In this document: positions 7,460 through 16,150 of the stretch, piece after piece
How the letters are laid out: each line of letters begins with the position of its first letter
How positions within the stretch are numbered: the first letter of the stretch is position 1
From: Cyanothece sp. BG0011
GTDB taxonomy: Bacteria; Cyanobacteriota; Cyanobacteriia; Cyanobacteriales; Microcystaceae
DNA length: 54,038 bases
Assembly: GCF_003013815.1 (NCBI RefSeq)
Contig: NZ_PRLH01000049.1
Coordinates: 1 to 54,038, forward strand
Direction: 5' to 3'
Notes under the pieces: model-generated
What the model was told of the DNA's origin: nothing
The model's input: only the letters and a program-made list of their open reading frames with translations
Databases searched by the model: none
Position numbers and translations under genes: made by a program

Positions 7460-9709
7460 TTACTCATTTTCCGAGTCATTATTACTAAAGATTAAAGCAT
7501 TAACTCGCTTAAGTAAAAGATTAGGCTGAATGGGTTTGATTAAATAGTCATCAATTCCCATTTGAGAAATTTCCGTCCATTCTTTTGAGGTTATTTCATC
7601 TCTTAATACTAACACTTTAGTCCCTTGAGTTTCTGGCAATTGTTTTAAGGATTCATTGATTTTTAATACCTCTGATAAATCTTGATCTAAAATAACGGCT
7701 GATGGTTCCAATAATTGCAATTTTTTAATAACTTTGGCTCCATCCATTAACCAGATAAAATGATAGTTTGCTGCGGTTAATAATTCCCCGATCAAAGTAG
7801 CAATTTCTTCATTACTTTCGACTAAAATAATCGTTTTATTTTTAGTAAATAATGCTCTATTCTTGTCTAAATGATTTAAAGATTTGTATTGATTTTGAGG
7901 CTGATTAGGAAGTCTGACAATAAAACTAGACCCTTGACTAACAATAGATTCAACTTCAATAGTTCCTCCGTGAAGTTCTACTAATTGTTTCGTTAAAGCT
8001 AATCCTAATCCTGTTCCTCCATACATCCGTCTTCGAGAATTTTCTAACTGTTGAAATGACTCAAATAATAACGGAATTTGTTCTTCTTTTATCCCTATTC
8101 CTGTGTCTTCTACTTCTAGAGAAACCTCATTTTTTTCTCGCCAAACTCTTAAGGTAACTGTCCCATTTTCAGGGGTGAATTTTAAAGCATTATTCAGTAA
8201 ATGGTAAAGAATTTGTTGAACCCTTTCTGCATCAGCATAAAAGCTATCTTCTTGCTCATTAATTTGTAAATCGAGTTCTAAACTAATGCGACGATGTTCC
8301 GCTTCATCACTGACTCTTTGGATAACATTTTTAGCGACTTTGGTTAAAGAAAATTCTCGAACCGCTAACACATACTTTCCTGATTGTAAGTTAGAATATT
8401 CGAGAATTTCATTGATCATATCTAACAAATGCTTACCACTATTTTGAATGGTTTGTAAATACTTTTGTTGTTTATCTAAGGGTAAGTTTGTGCTTTCTTG
8501 TGACCAATGTAATAAAGTTCCTGATAAGCCAATAATACAAGTTAAGGGCGTTCGTAATTCATGACTCATATTCCCTAAAAATTCACTTTTAGAATGATTC
8601 GCTGCTTGAGAAGCCACTAAAGTATCTCTAAGTTCTTGAGTTCTTTCTATGACTCGCTGTTCAAAGGTATTTTTTTGTTCTTGTACTTGAGCATATAATT
8701 GGGCCTGATAAATAGCAACCGCTAAATGTTCCCCTATTTGTCCTAAAAATGCTTTTTCACTCTCTAACCATTGTCGTTTTTTAAAGCATTGATGAGCCAC
8801 TAATAATCCCCATAATTTACCATTGACGACAATGGGAGCAATTAATTTAGAAAGGACCCAATATTTTTCAAGAAATCCACTGAGACATAAAGAAGCTGCG
8901 TATCTCATTTCTACATCGTCAATGGCCACAATTTGCCCTTGACGATATTTATGTTTATATTGAGGAATATTGGTAAAACAAGTGTCTTCTGCAACAACAT
9001 TTAATAAAGAAGGAATACTTTGAGAAACCCGTGACTCGTAGGTGACTAAACTGGACGTTTTTTCTTTAAATTCATAAATAACTAAACGATCAACCTGTAA
9101 AAAACTGCGTAATTCCCTAACCGCTGTTTCTAAAATAGCTGATAATTCTAAACTTTGACGAATTTGACCCACCACTTGATTTAAGAGTCTTTCTTGGGCT
9201 ACTTGTTGACGTAACGCCTCTTCAACCGGTTGGCACACCCTAAGTCCTTCATACATCACTTCTGAAGTCTCGGAGAATTCAGGGACTAAAATATTCCATA
9301 AGCGACCGTTAAAATGAGATTGTAGGGGGTTGAATGGGGGTAAATGAACACAATTATAGGGAGCTAAGCGATCGTGCCAAGGAGAGTTAGGATCGAGGTG
9401 CTGCTGTAACCTATGGGTAAACTCGGCGATCGCTTGGGGTTCACAAGTAATGGTAACCTGATAAGATAAGGATGAGGCGTTGAGAGTGCCTTGTAATAAA
9501 GCACATAACTGGGATGATAACAGCAGATAAAAAGTTTTAGCTCCCAAAATCTCAGAAACATTTCCTATTTCTGAAGAAATGATGGAATCGTTCAGTAATA
9601 TTGCTCTAGAACCTTCAATCTCCACTAGCTCTCGCCACAGAGAACAAAGTTCCTCAAATATACTGATAGGTAAAGTTCGACGTAAAATAGATTTTGAAAT
9701 AGAATTCAT
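7460..9709 (-). CDS. cikA: CikA-like hybrid histidine kinase with DXCF-type cyanobacteriochrome GAF domain
   Basis: The 749-aa order is: an uncharacterised N-terminal domain (1-175), GAF (about 185-340), a helical linker, HisKA with H383 in NMSHELRTPL, HATPase (NNALKF, DTGIGI, GGTGLGLAL) and a C-terminal receiver-like domain (625-740). Length and order match CikA, the clock-input kinase. The GAF domain keeps a DTCF motif (D242, C244) and a second cysteine at C275 in the usual bilin-attachment region, although the residue after it is Leu rather than His. The receiver has LVESNEE in place of the usual acidic pair but keeps D675 and K725, so it is degenerate rather than clearly dead. Light sensing through a covalently bound bilin is inferred. 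Confidence 0.82.
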   Translation of the reverse strand: MNSISKSILRRTLPISIFEELCSLWRELVEIEGSRAILLNDSIISSEIGNVSEILGAKTFYLLLSSQLCALLQGTLNASSLSYQVTITCEPQAIAEFTHRLQQHLDPNSPWHDRLAPYNCVHLPPFNPLQSHFNGRLWNILVPEFSETSEVMYEGLRVCQPVEEALRQQVAQERLLNQVVGQIRQSLELSAILETAVRELRSFLQVDRLVIYEFKEKTSSLVTYESRVSQSIPSLLNVVAEDTCFTNIPQYKHKYRQGQIVAIDDVEMRYAASLCLSGFLEKYWVLSKLIAPIVVNGKLWGLLVAHQCFKKRQWLESEKAFLGQIGEHLAVAIYQAQLYAQVQEQKNTFEQRVIERTQELRDTLVASQAANHSKSEFLGNMSHELRTPLTCIIGLSGTLLHWSQESTNLPLDKQQKYLQTIQNSGKHLLDMINEILEYSNLQSGKYVLAVREFSLTKVAKNVIQRVSDEAEHRRISLELDLQINEQEDSFYADAERVQQILYHLLNNALKFTPENGTVTLRVWREKNEVSLEVEDTGIGIKEEQIPLLFESFQQLENSRRRMYGGTGLGLALTKQLVELHGGTIEVESIVSQGSSFIVRLPNQPQNQYKSLNHLDKNRALFTKNKTIILVESNEEIATLIGELLTAANYHFIWLMDGAKVIKKLQLLEPSAVILDQDLSEVLKINESLKQLPETQGTKVLVLRDEITSKEWTEISQMGIDDYLIKPIQPNLLLKRVNALIFSNNDSENE

Positions 9710-9803
9710 TACATTGGAGAAGGCTAGAAAAAAAGAGACATAATCCTTAAATAGAATCTCTCCATTGTCCTATCCTATCCTGAAACTTCATTTTATTTAA
9801 ATG

Positions 9804-9816
9804 TTAAGGAGTTTTA
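9804..9816 (+). promoter_or_regulatory. Shine-Dalgarno fixing the cobN start
   Basis: The sequence AAGGAGTTTTAATG places a good ribosome-binding site directly ahead of the ATG at 9817. The cikA-cobN spacer is only 107 bp, so the two divergent promoters must lie close together or overlap. No cobalamin riboswitch fits in this space. Confidence 0.7.
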
Positions 9817-12800
9817 ATGCACCGAATAGCGGCTACCCCTGGAGGTTGGAATGCTCAACAAGAGGGTGTTATTTTTATTGAACAAAATTCAGCACCTATC
9901 GTCTTTTTAAGCGCGGCGGATACGGATATTCAAAGTTTAGCTGCTTGTTTACCTTTTTTAGGCGATCATTTCCCGAAAATACGGGCAACCAATATTTTAC
10001 AATTACAACAACAATTGAGTATTGATACTTATGCTGACACAGTATTATGTAATGCTAAAGTAATTATTTTAAGGTTATTGGGGGGTCAATCTTATTGGCC
10101 CTATGGGTTAGAAGTAATTAAAGAAATTGCTGAATTAAATGATATTACTCTCTTTATTTTACCGGGGGATGACCACTTAGATGAAACTTTAATGAGTCAT
10201 TCGACTGTTACTTTTTCTCACAGTCATAAATTATGGCGTTATTTAAGCCAAGGAGGACAAGAAAATTGGCTGAATGGCTTAAAATTTATCTCGGATATTT
10301 GTTGGCAGACTAATTATAATCCTGTTGAACCGAATATTGTTCCTGATTTTGGTATTTATCAGAATAATGTAGACAATAATAATATTTTTCCTAACGCTCT
10401 TATTCTCTTTTATCGTTCTCATTATTTGGCAGGAAATTTACACCCCATTGATGCTCTATGTCAAAGTTTATTAGATAAAAAAATAAATACCATACCTATT
10501 TTTGTTTCTTCTTTACGTGATCCTGATATTCAAAATCAATTAATTCATTATTGTCAATCTTATTCTAAGCATCCAATACAATTAATCTTAAATACAACCA
10601 GTTTCTCCTTAGGTAAAATTGATGATAATACTTGTAGCACTTTATGGCAAACCTTAGATATTCCTATTTTACAAGTTATCTTAAGTAGTGGAACAGTTGA
10701 ACAGTGGGAAAATAGCTTTCAAGGATTAAATCCTAGGGATGTGGCCATGAATGTTGCTTTACCCGAAGTGGATGGTAAAATTATCACTCGAGCTGTTTCT
10801 TTTAAGTCAGTAAAAACCTGGAATGAAAAGTTAGAAACTGATGTGATTGTTTATGAACCGGCATCAGATAGAATCAATTTTGTAACTGAATTAACAGCTA
10901 ATTTTATTAAGCTGCAAAATACCCCTATTCACGAAAGAAAAATTGCTTTAATTTTAGCTAATTATCCGAATAAAGATGGCAGAATAGCCAATGGTGTGGG
11001 TTTAGATACCCCTGAAAGTTGTATCAAAATTCTACAAGCATTACAACAAGAAGGTTACACCATTCAAGATATTCCAAAAACAGGAGATGAACTGATACAA
11101 CAGTTAACTAAAGGTATCACTAATGATCCTGAAAGTCAAGAAATTCGTCCCATTAATCAATCTCTTTCTTGTTCAGAATATGAACAATATTTCCAAACTT
11201 TACCCTTAGAAACTCAACAACAAATTCAACAGCGTTGGAGTCATATCGAAGCCTTAAATAAGGTTACTTCTTATCCCATTTCTGGTATTCAATTAGGCAA
11301 TATTTTTATTGGGATTCAACCCTCTAGAGGCTATGATTTTGACCCTAGTTTAAACTATCATGCACCTGACTTAGAACCCACTCCTCATTATTTAGCTTAT
11401 TATTATTGGTTAAAACATCATTTTCAAGCATCTGCTATTATCCATGTCGGAAAACATGGTAACTTAGAATGGTTACCCGGAAAAAGTTTGGCATTATCAT
11501 CAACTTGTTATCCAGAAATAGCATTAGAAAGTATCCCTAATTTTTATCCTTTTATTGTTAATGATCCGGGGGAAGGTTCCCAGGCAAAACGTCGTTCCCA
11601 TGCTATTATTTTAGACCATTTAACACCCCCCTTAACTCGAGCAGAATTATATGGTGATTTACAACAATTAGAAACCTTAATTGATGAATATTACGAAGCC
11701 CAAACCTTAGATCCTAAACGGTTAAAAATAATCGGCGATCGCATTACAAAATTAGTCACAGAAACCAACTTAAATCAAGACTTAGGTATCAATGACATAA
11801 ATAATGATAGTTTATCTCAATTTCTAACCCTTGCAGATGGTTATTTATGTGAACTAAAAGAAGCACAAATAAGAGACGGTTTACATATCTTAGGAACTTG
11901 TCCCCAAAATACACAATTACGGGATTTAATTATCTCTATTACCCGTTATCCTAGTTTCGATAGAATGGGATTAATTACAGCAATGGCGACAGATTTTAAC
12001 TTAGATATCAATCCTTTAACGGATAACTTAGAGCAATCTTTTTCTTGTTCAAACTTGTCTCAAGTAATCCCCAAAGAAATTACTTTAAACTTAAAACAAT
12101 GTCGTATCATTGGGGATGTTATCGAAGTCTTAGAAATCTATGCACAAACCCTAGTTGAAAGTATAATTAATAGTGATAATATTGAACAATTTAATCACTT
12201 ACCTTATACCCAAAAAGAGCTAAATTGGCTCAAAACTTTTTTACTCCCCAAACTCTATCAAACCCCCCAAGAAATCACTAACTTATTGAGAGGTCTAAAC
12301 GGAAATTATGTTCCTAGTGGTGCATCTGGCGCACCCACCAGAGGTAGACCAGATGTTCTACCCACCGGACGTAACTTCTATTCTGTGGATATCCGCGCGA
12401 TACCCACCCAAACTGCTTGGGATGTGGGCAGAAAGGCAGCAGAAGCCCTCATTGAACGTTATACTCAAGATAATGGAGAATACCCCCAAACCCTCGCCAT
12501 TTCCATCTGGGGAACCTCTACCATGCGAACCGGAGGAGACGATATTGCCCAGGTGTTAGCCTTATTAGGAGTACAACCGATCTGGGATGGCTTATCTCGT
12601 CGGGTGGTTGATTATGAAATCCTTAAACCATCAGTGTTAGGGCGACCCCGTGTGGATGTGACGATACGGGTATCGGGATTTTTTAGAGATAGTTTCCCCA
12701 ACCTACTACAACTACTATACAAAGTGATCAAAGATGTGTCAAGTCTCCCAGAATCAAAAAGTATCAATCCCTTAGCAGCAAAAGTACAAGAAGAAGAGAC

Positions 12801-13572
12801 ATTTTGGCGACAACAAGGGTTAACAGAAGAACAAGCAAAATTGAAGTCAGGTTATCGAATTTTTGGGTCAAAACCTGGGTCTTATGGGGCTGGTTTACAA
12901 GGATTAATTGAAGCACAAAATTGGGAAAATGAGCAAGATTTAGCCAAAGCTTACATTAATTGGAGTTGTTACGCTTATGATCAAAATGGAGTAGGTCACG
13001 GGGTTCCAGAAGTATTTGAAAAACGCTTAAAACAGTTACAAATTGTCTTACATAACCAAGATAATCGAGAACATGATCTCTTAGATTCCGATGATTATTA
13101 TCAGTTTCAAGGAGGCTTAACCGTTGCGGTGAAAGGGTTGACGGGGAATAATCCTGAGACTTATTTTGGCGATAATGCTATTGCTGCTAATCCGAAAGTG
13201 AGACGATTAAAAGAAGAAATTGCAAGGGTTTATCGTTCTCGTGTTGTTAACCCCAAATGGATAAAAGGAGTAATGAGACATGGTTATAAAGGGGCGTTTG
13301 AAATGTCAGCAACCGTCGATTATTTATTTGCTTACGATGCAACAGCAAACTGTGTGGAAGATTTTATGTATCAAGGAGTCGCAGAAGCCTACTTATTTGA
13401 TGAGACAATACAACAATTTATTCAAGACAAAAACCCTTGGGCATTGCGAGATATGGCCGAAAGATTATTAGAAGCAAATCAACGAGGGTTATGGCAAGAT
13501 GTTGATAGTAATACCATCGATAAATTAAGGAATATTGTGCATCATGCAGAAGGAAAAATTGAGGAAAAATAA
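9817..13572 (+). CDS. cobN: Cobaltochelatase subunit CobN (large Mg-chelatase-like subunit)
   Basis: This 1251-aa protein is the large porphyrinoid-binding subunit that inserts Co2+ into hydrogenobyrinic acid diamide in aerobic-type B12 synthesis, using ATP from AAA+ partners. The start MHRIAATPGGW and the stretches VGKHGNLEWLPGKSLALS, VPSGASGAPTRGRPDVLPTG and FEMSATVDYLFAYDAT match the CobN family rather than ChlH. No cobS/cobT-like partner is nearby; cyanobacteria are thought to use ChlI/ChlD-type subunits from elsewhere. cobM lies 4 kb away on the other strand, so this is not a compact B12 operon. The ribosome-binding site supports the start. Confidence 0.92.
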   Translation: MHRIAATPGGWNAQQEGVIFIEQNSAPIVFLSAADTDIQSLAACLPFLGDHFPKIRATNILQLQQQLSIDTYADTVLCNAKVIILRLLGGQSYWPYGLEVIKEIAELNDITLFILPGDDHLDETLMSHSTVTFSHSHKLWRYLSQGGQENWLNGLKFISDICWQTNYNPVEPNIVPDFGIYQNNVDNNNIFPNALILFYRSHYLAGNLHPIDALCQSLLDKKINTIPIFVSSLRDPDIQNQLIHYCQSYSKHPIQLILNTTSFSLGKIDDNTCSTLWQTLDIPILQVILSSGTVEQWENSFQGLNPRDVAMNVALPEVDGKIITRAVSFKSVKTWNEKLETDVIVYEPASDRINFVTELTANFIKLQNTPIHERKIALILANYPNKDGRIANGVGLDTPESCIKILQALQQEGYTIQDIPKTGDELIQQLTKGITNDPESQEIRPINQSLSCSEYEQYFQTLPLETQQQIQQRWSHIEALNKVTSYPISGIQLGNIFIGIQPSRGYDFDPSLNYHAPDLEPTPHYLAYYYWLKHHFQASAIIHVGKHGNLEWLPGKSLALSSTCYPEIALESIPNFYPFIVNDPGEGSQAKRRSHAIILDHLTPPLTRAELYGDLQQLETLIDEYYEAQTLDPKRLKIIGDRITKLVTETNLNQDLGINDINNDSLSQFLTLADGYLCELKEAQIRDGLHILGTCPQNTQLRDLIISITRYPSFDRMGLITAMATDFNLDINPLTDNLEQSFSCSNLSQVIPKEITLNLKQCRIIGDVIEVLEIYAQTLVESIINSDNIEQFNHLPYTQKELNWLKTFLLPKLYQTPQEITNLLRGLNGNYVPSGASGAPTRGRPDVLPTGRNFYSVDIRAIPTQTAWDVGRKAAEALIERYTQDNGEYPQTLAISIWGTSTMRTGGDDIAQVLALLGVQPIWDGLSRRVVDYEILKPSVLGRPRVDVTIRVSGFFRDSFPNLLQLLYKVIKDVSSLPESKSINPLAAKVQEEETFWRQQGLTEEQAKLKSGYRIFGSKPGSYGAGLQGLIEAQNWENEQDLAKAYINWSCYAYDQNGVGHGVPEVFEKRLKQLQIVLHNQDNREHDLLDSDDYYQFQGGLTVAVKGLTGNNPETYFGDNAIAANPKVRRLKEEIARVYRSRVVNPKWIKGVMRHGYKGAFEMSATVDYLFAYDATANCVEDFMYQGVAEAYLFDETIQQFIQDKNPWALRDMAERLLEANQRGLWQDVDSNTIDKLRNIVHHAEGKIEEK

Positions 13573-13992
13573 AGCTTATGTAGGGGCTTCATAATATTAA
13601 GCCCATAAAAAAAGATATTATTAACAAACAAAACCACGTAGGCCGATGCACTGTCCACCTTACAGTCCTTTTATAATCTTTCTTTGTGCTGCTATAGTAA
13701 TTGTTTTAATTGATTATCAGCTTGATTAGAATTACGAAGTTGATCCAGATAAATTTTAGAGTTACTATTATTTTTTATTACTTTAAGTCTGTATATAAGG
13801 AGACGTGAGGTGGGCAATATCTACAATAGTTTCTGAAAGATTTTGTCAGCTTTTTCTTGATATTGCCCACCCTACAGCTTATGTACTTTTATAATATTAA
13901 GCCCTCACTGATCTTGTCATAGATATAATAAATATAGAGTACAATTAATGTAGATGGGTACTCAAGGAATAGTCAATATTAAAACATAGATC
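13573..13992. other. 420-bp spacer with hairpins, a direct repeat and a possible gene remnant
   Basis: Just after cobN lies a hairpin (GGGCTT at 13584, AAGCCC at 13599) followed by A-rich, not T-rich, DNA, so it is not a good terminator on the plus strand. AGCTTATGTA and ATAATATTAAGCCC recur at 13876-13905 and thus flank a 270-bp segment, suggesting an old insertion or duplication. A copy of the 65-68 bp hairpin family sits at 13807-13874. On the minus strand a short frame ending near 13695 reads IYLDQLRNSNQADNQ, which may be the end of a decayed gene. I see no promoter that clearly belongs to the Uma2 gene. Confidence 0.5.
13807..13874. repeat. Dispersed hairpin repeat, copy 1 (GGTGGGCAATATC arms)
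   Basis: Perfect 13-bp inverted arms GGTGGGCAATATC (13809-13821) and its complement (13859-13871) enclose a 37-nt loop containing CAATAGTTTCT. The loop start and a CTTTTT-bearing segment recur in copy 2 at 17028, and the arms recur in copy 3 at 43874. This marks a small mobile or REP-like family. Confidence 0.75.
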
Positions 13993-14565
13993 ATGGTAAC
14001 AAATAATCAATACTTTTATATCTCTCCAGAAACCTATTTAGAAGGAGAAAGAGTAAGTCCTATCAAACATGAATACCGAAAGGGACAAGTTTATGCGATG
14101 GTAGGGGCAAAAAAGCCTCATATTGTTTTAGGTGCAAATTTAACAACCTTATTGAATATTCATCTTACAGATAGTCCCTGTCTTGTTTTAAATTCAGATA
14201 TTAAGGTTAGGTTAGAAGAGGCAAATTGTTATTATTATCCAGATATTGCCGTTGTTTGTGATGAAAGGGAAATTAATAACACCGATGATTTTATTCTTTA
14301 TCCTATGCTTTTAATAGAAGTGTTATCAAAATCAACAGAAGCATTTGATCGAGGTCAAAAATTCAGTGATTATCAAACTTGTCCCACTTTAAAAGAGTAT
14401 ATTCTTATTCATCAAAATGAAATGAAAATTGAATATTATTATCGTAATCAGTCAGGAAACTGGACAGAAAAAATATATCAAGTAGGGGATGAAGTAGAAT
14501 TTTTTAGTATTAATTATCGTGGTTCAATTGAAGCTATCTATCGTAAAGTTCCTGGGTTAACCTAA
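13993..14565 (+). CDS. Uma2 (DUF820) family PD-(D/E)XK nuclease-like protein
   Basis: This 190-aa protein belongs to the Uma2 group, which is greatly expanded in cyanobacteria and has a PD-(D/E)XK-type fold. The pattern is visible as YYPDIAVVCDE (D84) and LLIEVLSKST (E109), with the N-terminal HEYRKGQVYAMVG typical of the group. The biological role is unknown, and nuclease activity is inferred only from the fold. It overlaps the next gene by one base (TAATG), indicating translational coupling with the LOG-like protein. A second, different Uma2 gene is at 33168. Confidence 0.85.
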   Translation: MVTNNQYFYISPETYLEGERVSPIKHEYRKGQVYAMVGAKKPHIVLGANLTTLLNIHLTDSPCLVLNSDIKVRLEEANCYYYPDIAVVCDEREINNTDDFILYPMLLIEVLSKSTEAFDRGQKFSDYQTCPTLKEYILIHQNEMKIEYYYRNQSGNWTEKIYQVGDEVEFFSINYRGSIEAIYRKVPGLT

Positions 14566-15065
14566 TGATGAGAAAAATTATGATTGGAGTCATGGGTCCT
14601 GGAGACTCAGCAACAGAAATAGACATTAAAAACGCCTACGAGTTAGGAAAATTAATCGCACAAGAAGGCTGGATATTATTAACAGGAGGGAGTAATGTTG
14701 GGGTAATGGATGCAGCCAATAAAGGGGCAAAAGAAGCAGGAGGATTAACTATCGGTATCTTACCATCCAACCATACGAATAATATTTCTGATGCTGTTGA
14801 TGTTGCCATTCTAACTGATGTAGGAAACGCTAGAAATAATATCAATGTTTTATCTTCTGATGTTATTGTTGCCTGTGGAATAGGGTTAGGAACTATATCA
14901 GAAATCGCTTTAGCATTGAAGAATAAAAAACCCGTTATTTTATTAAGTGGCCATCCAGAAAGTCAACAATTATTTAAAAATTTATCTCCTAACTTAACTT
15001 TTGTAGCAGTGGATATTCAGGAAACAATTAAACGAATACATAATCTACTCAAAAATGCAAAGTAA
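14565..15065 (+). CDS. LOG/TIGR00725-like Rossmann nucleotide-binding protein
   Basis: This 166-aa protein has the SLOG-type fold seen in LOG (cytokinin riboside 5'-monophosphate phosphoribohydrolase) and DprA relatives. Visible motifs are MIGVMGPGDS at the N-terminus, LLTGGSNVGVMDAANKGAKEAG and CGIGLGTISEIALALKNKKP. The usual LOG catalytic motif PGGxGTxxE appears as GIGLGTISE, so it belongs with the TIGR00725 subfamily of unknown substrate and activity is uncertain. The start (ATG ATG) overlaps the Uma2 stop codon, and the pair is probably one operon. Confidence 0.8.
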   Translation: MMRKIMIGVMGPGDSATEIDIKNAYELGKLIAQEGWILLTGGSNVGVMDAANKGAKEAGGLTIGILPSNHTNNISDAVDVAILTDVGNARNNINVLSSDVIVACGIGLGTISEIALALKNKKPVILLSGHPESQQLFKNLSPNLTFVAVDIQETIKRIHNLLKNAK

Positions 15066-15421
15066 AATCATTGAGGTATATATACTTAATTCAAAGGATA
15101 GAATATTTTAAAGTGTGGATAAATAGGCCTTCGATTAATGATAAAATCTGAGGGCGAAGGTGACTTGACGTCATATGTCTTTCATATAAACAATAAGACA
15201 GTGTGTGGTTCTTAAGGTGCATTTAACCCAACCTTTCTAAAAATCCACCAACCAACCAAACAGATTTATTTGATTTGGATTCCGTCACCTTTTAAGTTAA
15301 AATTTAAGTGTTAAGTTTTATTGCAATGACTCAAAACTGCCCTTAATCTGGCAAGTTTAGGTCATAATCTTGCAAACTTAATCAAGATCCATCGCAGCAA
15401 TCGATAGAGGATAGAATACTT
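15066..15421. other. 356-bp leader/spacer upstream of sodB
   Basis: There is no gene here. Perfect complementary 8-mers AAGGTGAC (15157-15164) and GTCACCTT (15284-15291) lie about 120 nt apart and could close a structured leader or small RNA. The region just before sodB contains ATAGAGGATAGAATACTT, with a weak GAGGA ribosome-binding site ahead of the ATG at 15422. No known riboswitch or regulator site was recognised. Confidence 0.4.
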
Positions 15422-16024
15422 ATGGGATACGAACTACCTAAATTACCTTACGACTATACTGCATTAGAGCCTCACATTAGTAAGAGTACCTTAGAATTCC
15501 ACCACGATAAGCACCATGCTTCCTACGTGAGCAAGTACAATGCAGCCGTAGAAGGCACAGATCATGATTCTAAACCCATTGAAGAAGTTATTAAAGCGAT
15601 CGCTGGTGATGCTTCTAAACAAGGTTTATTTAACAATGCTGCCCAAGCGTGGAATCACTCTTTCTATTGGAATTGTATGAAACCCGGTGGCGGTGGTCAA
15701 CCCACTGGTGCCTTAGCTGATAAAATTAACGCTGATTTTGGTAGCTTTGACAAATTTGTTGAAGAATTTAAAAATGCAGGTGCAACTCAATTTGGTAGCG
15801 GTTGGGCTTGGTTAGTGCTTGATAATGGCACTTTAAAAGTAGTTAAAACCCTCAACGCAGAAAACCCCATCACTTCCGGACAAACCCCCTTATTAACCAT
15901 GGATGTCTGGGAACACGCCTATTATTTAGACTATCAAAATAGCCGTCCTGGTTACATTGATACGTTTATTAATAACTTAATTAACTGGGACTTTGTTGCT
16001 GACAATATGTCTAAAGCTTCCTAA
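15422..16024 (+). CDS. sodB: Iron superoxide dismutase
   Basis: This 200-aa cytoplasmic enzyme dismutates superoxide to oxygen and peroxide. The four metal ligands are visible: H27 (EFHHDKHH), H79 (AWNHSFYW), D161 and H165 (DVWEHAYYLDY). Q75 in NNAAQAWNH is placed as in the iron enzymes, whereas manganese enzymes have Gly there. The start MGYELPKLPYDYTALEPHI is typical and there is no signal peptide. A strong terminator follows 28 bp after the stop, so the gene looks monocistronic, with its own leader of up to 356 bp. Confidence 0.96.
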   Translation: MGYELPKLPYDYTALEPHISKSTLEFHHDKHHASYVSKYNAAVEGTDHDSKPIEEVIKAIAGDASKQGLFNNAAQAWNHSFYWNCMKPGGGGQPTGALADKINADFGSFDKFVEEFKNAGATQFGSGWAWLVLDNGTLKVVKTLNAENPITSGQTPLLTMDVWEHAYYLDYQNSRPGYIDTFINNLINWDFVADNMSKAS

Positions 16025-16052
16025 GTTTACCTGTTAACAACTTTTATCAGTT

Positions 16053-16085
16053 TAGGGATAGCAAATAACTATCCCTATTTTTATT
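16053..16085 (+). terminator. Rho-independent terminator of sodB
   Basis: A perfect 9-bp stem, TAGGGATAG (16053-16061) and CTATCCCTA (16069-16077), with a 7-nt loop is followed at once by TTTTTATT. It sits 28 bp after the sodB stop and 66 bp before the next gene. Confidence 0.88.
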
Positions 16086-16150
16086 GTTAATAACGGCCAT
16101 AACTGACCTAAAATTAAAAACAGTGTAACCAGCAAGGGATTAATTCAACC

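Noticed and set aside
9710-9816. Cobalamin riboswitch upstream of cobN
   Set aside because: Only 107 bp separate cobN from the divergent gene, and no B12-box-like or folded leader is visible, just a Shine-Dalgarno.
12308-12559. 83-codon frame inside cobN
   Set aside because: It lies wholly within the well-conserved cobN coding region in another frame and reads as low-complexity shadow sequence.
13584-13604. Rho-independent terminator of cobN
   Set aside because: The hairpin is followed by A-rich rather than T-rich sequence on the plus strand. It is better seen as a repeat end.
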